DNA of 36,670 bases from GCA-002713455 sp964428745. GTDB taxonomy: Bacteria > Fidelibacterota > Marinisomatia > Marinisomatales > TCS55. This document shows, in pieces, positions 30,811 to 36,670 of this stretch; positions within the stretch are counted from its first letter, which is position 1, and the number at the start of each line of letters is the position of its first letter. The notes below the pieces were generated by a model. The model had not been told where the DNA came from. It searched no databases and saw nothing but the letters and a program-made list of their open reading frames with translations. A program made the translations under genes and the position numbers. The stretch spans positions 1-36,670 of the forward strand of contig CAYRYZ010000015.1 of assembly GCA_964428745.1 (NCBI GenBank), in the 5' to 3' direction.

Positions 30811-33314
30811 TCCTTTTTGGTTGTTTCTGTGTCTGTGTCAATTGCCATCTGATTTTCATCGTCTGTTTTTTCGGTTGTTGCCGTCTCTTCGCTTATAACT
30901 CTTGTTATTGAAGAAATGTTTGTTCCGTCGTCTAGTTTTACTAGCCTAACTCCTTGGGTTACCCTACCAATTGTTCTTATGGCGCCTACGGGCTGGCGCA
31001 TTAAAACGCCAGAGTCTGTAATTACAATTAGATCATCAGAGTCTACAACCTCCATTATTTTAACCATTTTTCCCGTCTTATCTGTGCACCTCATTGTTAA
31101 AACACCCTTACCGCCGCGTGTTTGTGTTCTATATTGAAGAACCTCTGTTCTTTTTCCATAACCTTTTTCTGTTGCAACAAGAATCGTTCCCTCTCTTCTG
31201 ACAACCAACATCCCAACAACATAGTCGTCTTTAGAGCTTAATTTAATTCCTTTTACGCCCATTGTTTTTCTACCGCTTGCTCTAATGTTTGATTCAGAGA
31301 ATCGAATTGACTTTCCTTCGTGTGTCCCTAATAAAATGTCGTGCTCTCCGTTTGTAATTCTTGCCTCAATTAGTTTATCTCCCTCTCTAATGTCGATAGC
31401 ATATATGCCGCCCTTTCTTGGTTTCCCATATGCTGATAAAACCGTCTTTTTTACTTTACCTTTTTGTGTGGACATAACAATATAGTGTTGGTCATCAAAG
31501 TCTTTTACGCTCACAAAGGCTTCAACCCTTTCTTCGGGCTCACAGCCAATTAGGTTCACAACGGCCCGCCCTCTCGCTGCGCGGCCACCCTGTGGGATGT
31601 CATACACTTTTAACCAATAACACTTTCCTTTATCTGTAAAGAACAACATATAGTTGTGTGTGTTCGCAATAAACAAGTGTTCAACAAAATCTTCTTCTTT
31701 GCTCATTGCGCCTTGGACGCCGCGCCCGCCGCGTCTTTGTGTTCTGTAGGTGTTTAGGGCGGTTCTTTTTATATAGCCCTTGTGGGTTATTGTTAAAACA
31801 ACCTCTTCTTCTGCTATCATGTCTTCCATTGAAAAATCTGAATCTACAGGAACAACCTCGGTTCTTCTTTCGTCTCCATATTGTTCTTTTATAAACAGTA
31901 GTTCTTTTTTAATAATATCCATTCTTTGGGGTTTGCTGTCAAGAATTCCTTTTAAATGTGATATGCGCTGGATCAGCTCCTTATATTCTTCAACAACCTT
32001 TTCAACCTCAAGCCCGGTTAGTTTTTGTAACCTCATTTCTAGAATGGCTTGTGACTGTATTTCTGATAAGCTAAAACCGTTTATTAGGCCTTCTTTAGCT
32101 TGGCTTGGGTCTTTGCTTCCTTTAATAATTTCAATTATTTTATCAATGTTGTCTAGTGCGGTTTTTAACCCTTCTAATATATGCGCCCTTGCTTCTGCTT
32201 CTTTTAAATCAAACTCGGTTCTTCTTACAACAACGTTATGCCTAAAGTTAACAAAGTGACCCAATATTGTTTTTAGTGGCATTATTTTTGGTACGCCGTC
32301 GACAAGGGCAAGTAAAATAATACCAAAAGTATCTTGAAGCTGCGTGTGTTTATATAGCTGGTTTAATATCACCTCGGGTACGGCGTCTCTTTTTGTGTCG
32401 ATAACCACACGAACACCGTCTTTGTCTGATTCGTCTCTTAAGTCTCTTATGCCTGTTACTTTTTTGTCCCTAACTAGGTCTGCAATTTTTTCAACAAGCG
32501 TTGCTTTGTTTGTTTGGTACGCAACTTCAGTAACAACTATACTGTCCCGACCTTTTTTGTTTGTCTCGATGTGTGCGCGTGCACGCATTTTTATTTTTCC
32601 TCGTCCTGTTTCGTATGCTTGTTTGAGACCGTCCATACCTAATATCATTCCCGCCGTTGGAAAGTCTGGTCCTTTTATGTGCGCCATTAGTTCTTCGGTT
32701 GTAATCTTTTCGTTTTCAATTAATGCAATTAAACCGTCTATGATTTCCACCAAATTGTGTGGCGGTATTTTTGTTGCCATTCCTACCGCAATTCCTTCGG
32801 AGCCGTTTACTAAAAGCGTGGGTACGGTTGTTGGCAATACGGCTGGCTCTTTTAGCGTTTCGTCAAAGTTGGGTTCCCACTCAACGGTGTCTTTGTCTAG
32901 GTCTTTAAGCATCTCTCCCGAAAGTCTTGTCATTCTTGATTCTGTATAGCGCATTGCTGCGGCCCTGTCGCCATCTATAGATCCAAAATTGCCTTGTCCG
33001 TCTACAAGCTCATATCTCATTGAAAAACTTTGGGCCATGCGTACCAACGCATCATAAACCGAACTGTCTCCATGTGGATGATACTTTCCTAATACATCTC
33101 CTACAATTCTTGCGGATTTTTTATATGGCCTGTTCCACCCTGACCCAAGTTCGCTCATACCGAACAATATTCGTCTATGTACTGGTTTTAGTCCATCTCT
33201 TACGTCTGGTAGTGCTCGAGAAACAATAACTGACATTGAATAATTTAGATAGCTTTCTCGCATTTCATCGACGATATCCCGGGGAAGGGTGTTGTCTCTA
33301 TTCGGTTCAGACAT
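30807..33314 (-). CDS. gyrA: DNA gyrase subunit A
   Basis: 835 residues. The DNA-cleaving subunit of gyrase: active-site Tyr123 in AAMRYTE, the winged-helix segment HPHGDSSVYDALVRMAQ, and a C-terminal wrapping domain with the GyrA box QRRGGRG at 526-532, which separates gyrase from topoisomerase IV. Ser84 and Asp88 fill the places of E. coli Ser83 and Asp87, the residues usually changed in quinolone resistance, so the sequence is of the sensitive type there. The tail after about 810 is acidic and Thr-rich. AGGA lies shortly before the ATG, 15 bases after the gyrB stop. Confidence 0.98.
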   Translation of the reverse strand: MSEPNRDNTLPRDIVDEMRESYLNYSMSVIVSRALPDVRDGLKPVHRRILFGMSELGSGWNRPYKKSARIVGDVLGKYHPHGDSSVYDALVRMAQSFSMRYELVDGQGNFGSIDGDRAAAMRYTESRMTRLSGEMLKDLDKDTVEWEPNFDETLKEPAVLPTTVPTLLVNGSEGIAVGMATKIPPHNLVEIIDGLIALIENEKITTEELMAHIKGPDFPTAGMILGMDGLKQAYETGRGKIKMRARAHIETNKKGRDSIVVTEVAYQTNKATLVEKIADLVRDKKVTGIRDLRDESDKDGVRVVIDTKRDAVPEVILNQLYKHTQLQDTFGIILLALVDGVPKIMPLKTILGHFVNFRHNVVVRRTEFDLKEAEARAHILEGLKTALDNIDKIIEIIKGSKDPSQAKEGLINGFSLSEIQSQAILEMRLQKLTGLEVEKVVEEYKELIQRISHLKGILDSKPQRMDIIKKELLFIKEQYGDERRTEVVPVDSDFSMEDMIAEEEVVLTITHKGYIKRTALNTYRTQRRGGRGVQGAMSKEEDFVEHLFIANTHNYMLFFTDKGKCYWLKVYDIPQGGRAARGRAVVNLIGCEPEERVEAFVSVKDFDDQHYIVMSTQKGKVKKTVLSAYGKPRKGGIYAIDIREGDKLIEARITNGEHDILLGTHEGKSIRFSESNIRASGRKTMGVKGIKLSSKDDYVVGMLVVRREGTILVATEKGYGKRTEVLQYRTQTRGGKGVLTMRCTDKTGKMVKIMEVVDSDDLIVITDSGVLMRQPVGAIRTIGRVTQGVRLVKLDDGTNISSITRVISEETATTEKTDDENQMAIDTDTETTKKE

Positions 33315-33329
33315 TGTTTTTCCTGTTCT

Positions 33330-35294
33330 TTATATATCTAGGTTTACTACAAATTTTGCGTTTTTTTCTATAAACGTTCTTCTTGCTTCTACGTCGCTGC
33401 CCATTAAGTCTTGAAAGGTTTTTGTTGCTTCGCCCGCCTCTTCAACCGTAACCTGCATTAGCGTTCTTCTTTCTGGGTCCATTGTTGTTTCCCAAAGTTG
33501 TCCGGGGTTCATTTCGCCAAGCCCCTTGTATCTTTGTGTTGACACCTTTGTGTTTTTGTTGTCTTTTCTCATTCTTTCGATTAACAGCTCTCTTTCGTTG
33601 TCGTCATATGCATAGTGTTCTTTTTTACCTTGTGATATTCTATAAAGCGGAGGTAGTGCCAAATAAAGATATCCACCGTCGATAATCTCCCTCATTTTTC
33701 TATAAAAAAACGTCAACAACAATGTTCTGATGTGTGATCCGTCAACATCTGCGTCTGTCATTATAATCACCTTGTGGTATCTTAATTTTTCTATATCAAG
33801 GTCACCTGGAGATTTTTCGCCGCTCTCATCTTCTGATCCACCAAACCCGGCGCCAAGCGCGGTTATAATTGTTTGAACTTCGTTGTTTGATAAAAGCTTA
33901 TCAATTCTTGCCTTTTCAGAGTTAATTACTTTTCCGCGTAGGGGTAAAATTGCTTGCGTTCTTCTGTCCCTTCCTTGTTTGGCTGACCCGCCAGCGGAGT
34001 CTCCCTCAACTAAATATAGTTCACAAAAAACCGGATCTCTATTTGAACAGTCAGAAAGCTTGCCTGGCAGAGAAGACCCCCCTAGTGCGCTTTTTCTTCT
34101 AATTAGCTCCCGTGCTTTCCTTGCTGCGCTTCTGCTTCTTGCGGCAAGAAGAGCTTTTTCTATAATTCGCCTACCAATCGAAGGGTTTTGTTCGAGAAAG
34201 TCTAATATGCCTTCATAAACAATTTTATCAACAATCCCTTTTACCTCTCCGTTCCCAAGTTTTGTTTTTGTTTGCCCTTCAAATTGTGGCTCTGCAACTT
34301 TTACGCTTAAAATAGCCGTTAGTCCCTCTCTAAAATCTTCTCCTGTTAAAACAATTTTTTCGTTTTTCGTAGCCTTTACCAGGTTGTTCTTTGCTGCGTG
34401 GTTGTTCATTGCTCGCGTTAATGCAGAGCGAAAACCCGAAAGGTGTGTTCCCCCCTCAATTGTGTTTATGTTGTTAACGAAAGTTAAAATATTGTCGTTA
34501 TATGTGTTTCCATATCTAAGAGCAACGTCTACCGGCGTATCTCCTTCTGGTTTGTTAACTGTAATAATTTTGTTGTGGAGCGGGTTGTTGTTCTCATCTA
34601 AATATTTAACAAAATCGCTTAGACCGCCTTTAAACTTAAAGGTGTCTGTTTCCTTTTCTTCGGATCTCCCGTCTTTTAACACAATTTCTAATCCACGATT
34701 AAGATAGGCTAGCTCCCTAAGTCTTTCTGCTATTATATTATATTCGAATTTGGTTTTTTTAAAAATCGTTGTGTCTGGGAAAAAACACACCGTGGTTCCT
34801 GTTTTTGTTGCGTCTCCCACAACTTTGAGTTTGTTTTGAGGTTCTCCAATTTTATAGTCTTGTCTGTGTTTTTTTCCACCCCTTTTAACCTCAACCCACA
34901 ACCGTTCCGAAAGGGCGTTTACAACTGAAACGCCAACGCCATGTAGCCCCCCCGACACCTTATATGAACCTTTGTCAAATTTTCCACCTGCGTGCAAAAC
35001 GGTCATAACAACCTCGACAGCCGGCTTCTTTTCTTCTTTGTGCATACCTACGGGAATACCGCGTCCATTGTCTTCAACCGTAACAGATCCGTCCAGGTTA
35101 AAGGTTACCACAATTTTTGTGCAATACCCCGCTAGTGCTTCATCAACTGAGTTGTCAACCACCTCATACACGAGGTGGTGTAGGCCTCTGCGCCCAACGT
35201 CGCCAATGTACATGGCTGGGCGCTTTCTAACCGCCTCAAGCCCCTCTAATACCTTGATGTTCTCTGCGCTATAGTTTGAGTTTGCTTTACTCAT
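33330..35294 (-). CDS. gyrB: DNA gyrase subunit B
   Basis: 654 residues, the standard length without the E. coli insertion. The GHKL ATPase has EVVDNSVDEALAG (Glu44 the catalytic base, Asn48 for magnesium), EDNGRGIPV and SGGLHGVGVS. The TOPRIM part has LVEGDSAGGSAKQGRDR, LPLRGKVIN and the metal site DADVDGSHIRT, and QRYKGLGEMNP closes the tail. It overlaps the DUF721 gene by four bases (ATGA) and precedes gyrA by 15 bases, so both gyrase subunits are made from one message. Confidence 0.98.
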   Translation of the reverse strand: MSKANSNYSAENIKVLEGLEAVRKRPAMYIGDVGRRGLHHLVYEVVDNSVDEALAGYCTKIVVTFNLDGSVTVEDNGRGIPVGMHKEEKKPAVEVVMTVLHAGGKFDKGSYKVSGGLHGVGVSVVNALSERLWVEVKRGGKKHRQDYKIGEPQNKLKVVGDATKTGTTVCFFPDTTIFKKTKFEYNIIAERLRELAYLNRGLEIVLKDGRSEEKETDTFKFKGGLSDFVKYLDENNNPLHNKIITVNKPEGDTPVDVALRYGNTYNDNILTFVNNINTIEGGTHLSGFRSALTRAMNNHAAKNNLVKATKNEKIVLTGEDFREGLTAILSVKVAEPQFEGQTKTKLGNGEVKGIVDKIVYEGILDFLEQNPSIGRRIIEKALLAARSRSAARKARELIRRKSALGGSSLPGKLSDCSNRDPVFCELYLVEGDSAGGSAKQGRDRRTQAILPLRGKVINSEKARIDKLLSNNEVQTIITALGAGFGGSEDESGEKSPGDLDIEKLRYHKVIIMTDADVDGSHIRTLLLTFFYRKMREIIDGGYLYLALPPLYRISQGKKEHYAYDDNERELLIERMRKDNKNTKVSTQRYKGLGEMNPGQLWETTMDPERRTLMQVTVEEAGEATKTFQDLMGSDVEARRTFIEKNAKFVVNLDI

Positions 35295-35566
35295 ATAAAC
35301 TTTATTTCCTTTATTGTTTTTTCACCAAGTTTTTTGTTTAATTTTTTTAAGATATCTTCTTTTTTAAACATCAGCTCTTGTCTCCACGTTGGGTTGCTTG
35401 CTTTGATATAAAGCGTTCCTGCTTCTACTTTTTCTGGTGTTGTGTTTTCAGAAACCTTAGTTCCTACCACCTCTCCCCACACAAGAAGAGCCTTGTTTTG
35501 TGATACGCCCGTTTCAAGTCCGGAGGCTTTTAAAAACTTGTTTATAGCCGACTTTAATTTTTGCAT
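35291..35566 (-). CDS. DUF721 / DciA-like protein
   Basis: 91 residues with the DUF721 pattern: an N-terminal helix (MQKLKSAINKFLKASGLE), ALLVWGEVVGTKVSENT, and GTLYIKASNPTWRQELMF with the conserved aromatic and Leu positions. Relatives between recF and gyrB are common, and the DciA branch loads the replicative helicase DnaB in bacteria lacking DnaC. Whether this short member does so is inferred. It overlaps recF by 13 bases and gyrB by four. Confidence 0.88.
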   Translation of the reverse strand: MQKLKSAINKFLKASGLETGVSQNKALLVWGEVVGTKVSENTTPEKVEAGTLYIKASNPTWRQELMFKKEDILKKLNKKLGEKTIKEIKFI

Positions 35567-36633
35567 TGTCGAAGAAGGTGAATGCTTTTGTTTGTTTTTC
35601 CATCAATTATAATGCCGTGATTTTTAATATCCACAAGGTCTGTGTTTGTTATGATTGTTTGTGTGTTTTTCTCTAGTAGAGCAAAAACAGCGTCACTCCT
35701 CTCAAAATCCAGGGTTGCAAAAAGGTCATCTAACAAAACCGTTGGTGTTGTTTTTGTTGCCTCCTTTATTAGTCTGTACTCTGCGAGCTTAATTAACACG
35801 AGAGATATTTTGTGCTCCCCCTGCGACCCAACGGCTTTTATGTTTTTACCGTTGTATAAAACCACCGGCCGATCGGAGTGTGGGCCTGCGGTCGTGTAAC
35901 CAAACACAATGTCTTTTTGTCTGTTTGTTTTTAATACCTCAAGAAACTCTTTGGGGTTTTCTTTTGGCAGCCCGCTGTTAATTAAAACACCAACCTCTTT
36001 TTTACCATACAGCTCACAGGTATCAACAAGGGCTTTTTCAAATTCTTTATAAAGCTTTTCTCTTTTGGCCCAAACCTTCGTTGCTGTGTCTACAAGCTTT
36101 TCGTCCCACGTTTCAATCTCTTTGCTGGTGGGTGTTTTTTTTAACAGGCTATTTCTTTGTTTTAAAACCCTGTTATAGTCTATCAGTGTTGTTAGGTATT
36201 TTTTTGAAACCGTAGAGAAGGTTTTGTCAAAATATTTTCTTCGGTCCGAGGGTGATCCGTTTGTGATTTTCTGTTCTTCTGGCGAAAGCAAGACGGTTGG
36301 GTTTTGGCCAAAAATTTCTGCCGGCTGCACCTCAGCATTATTTATAGTTACTTTTTTTCTTTTGTCTTTTGTGTGGCTTACTGCCACCTCTTTTTTGTTT
36401 TTTTCAGAAACAAAAACACCAACCAACCTTGAGTGGGGGCTGTTTTTTTCTATTGTTTCTTGTAGTCTCGCCGTTCTAAAGCTTCTTCCAACAGATAAAA
36501 TATGTATTGCTTCCAGGGTTGCGGTTTTGCCGGAGCCGTTTTCTCCCCAAATAACATTAACGCCAGGACTAAACTCCAAAGATTTTTCTTTGTAGTTACG
36601 AAACCCTGACATTTTTAATTTTTCAATTGACAT
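35554..36633 (-). CDS. recF: DNA replication/repair protein RecF
   Basis: 359 residues. An SMC-like ATPase that helps load RecA at gaps together with RecO and RecR. The N-terminal IEKLKMSGFRNY, Walker A GENGSGKT (30-37), the signature segment GSQGEHKISLVLIKLAEY and Walker B VLLDDLFATLD are all present. The ATG at 36631-36633 gives the normal N-terminus. It heads the visible recF-DUF721-gyrB-gyrA cluster, an arrangement usually found near dnaA and dnaN at the replication origin; those genes, if present, lie beyond the right edge. Confidence 0.96.
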   Translation of the reverse strand: MSIEKLKMSGFRNYKEKSLEFSPGVNVIWGENGSGKTATLEAIHILSVGRSFRTARLQETIEKNSPHSRLVGVFVSEKNKKEVAVSHTKDKRKKVTINNAEVQPAEIFGQNPTVLLSPEEQKITNGSPSDRRKYFDKTFSTVSKKYLTTLIDYNRVLKQRNSLLKKTPTSKEIETWDEKLVDTATKVWAKREKLYKEFEKALVDTCELYGKKEVGVLINSGLPKENPKEFLEVLKTNRQKDIVFGYTTAGPHSDRPVVLYNGKNIKAVGSQGEHKISLVLIKLAEYRLIKEATKTTPTVLLDDLFATLDFERSDAVFALLEKNTQTIITNTDLVDIKNHGIIIDGKTNKSIHLLRQCKN

Positions 36634-36670
36634 TTCCGAGGTGTCTTTTTTGGCTTGGTTTTTTTATAGA

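Noticed and set aside
32344..32949. A 201-codon open frame on the plus strand inside gyrA
   Set aside because: It is antisense to a highly conserved part of gyrA, has Ser/Thr/Ile-rich low-information sequence and no ribosome binding site; it is a by-product of gyrA codon use.
33060..33080. Quinolone-resistance substitutions in gyrA
   Set aside because: Ser84 and Asp88, matching E. coli Ser83 and Asp87, are both unchanged.
36634..36670. C-terminal tail of an upstream gene such as dnaN
   Set aside because: Two minus-strand frames are open here (ending HLGNVN and KCQLKN), but neither shows the expected DnaN ending and 37 bases are too few to decide.

Overview
The window reads as an AT-rich chromosomal segment of a Gram-negative, probably marine bacterium. 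Lipoprotein signals, an outer-membrane beta-barrel protein, a TonB-plug-like protein, Tat-exported enzymes and sodium-coupled transporters support a two-membrane cell envelope. The gene content and style suggest the FCB supergroup, with Marinimicrobia (SAR406)-like or Bacteroidota-like bacteria as candidates. That placement is an inference from protein families, not a phylogeny. Almost every gene is on the minus strand and packed with overlaps of 1 to 23 bases or gaps of a few bases. No tRNA, rRNA, CRISPR array, insertion sequence or integrase was seen.

Layout. Positions 1-145 hold the start of a membrane-anchored protein leaving the left edge. A small lipoprotein resembling an isolated TonB plug domain (240-599, minus) and a rhodanese (667-981, plus) follow. 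From about 15.0 kb down to 978, on the minus strand, lies a purine operon: purA, purL, purM, a purQ-purS fusion, purC, class II purE, purB, purF, purD, purN, a hotdog thioesterase and purH. Together these cover every step from PRPP to IMP and on to AMP. Next come a 969-residue metalloprotease / beta-propeller / outer-membrane-barrel protein (15118-18027) and a transport and hydrolase block (18121-24412): two sodium:solute symporters, a tiny membrane partner, a membrane-anchored PAF-acetylhydrolase-like enzyme and an ENPP-type phosphodiesterase. A compact plus-strand operon (24438-28310) encodes an iodotyrosine-deiodinase-like flavoprotein, a formylglycine-generating-enzyme-like protein lacking the catalytic cysteines, a Tat-exported Gfo/Idh/MocA oxidoreductase and a Tat-exported hydroxypyruvate-isomerase-like TIM barrel. 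A 620-base gene-free stretch follows. The last 7.7 kb (minus strand) is recF, a DciA-like DUF721 gene, gyrB, gyrA, yggS, a small phosphorylase-like gene and sodC.

The most notable points are these. The PurQ protein carries what look like two consecutive PurS domains, matching the two PurS per PurL known for the bacterial FGAM synthase complex. The class II PurE (animal PAICS type) would remove the need for PurK, and no purK is in the cluster. The IYD homologue keeps the Glu-Tyr-Lys substrate triad. The 100-N gap inside sodC is flanked by an identical 55-base sequence on both sides, so it is almost certainly an unmerged contig overlap, and sodC is intact once it is collapsed.
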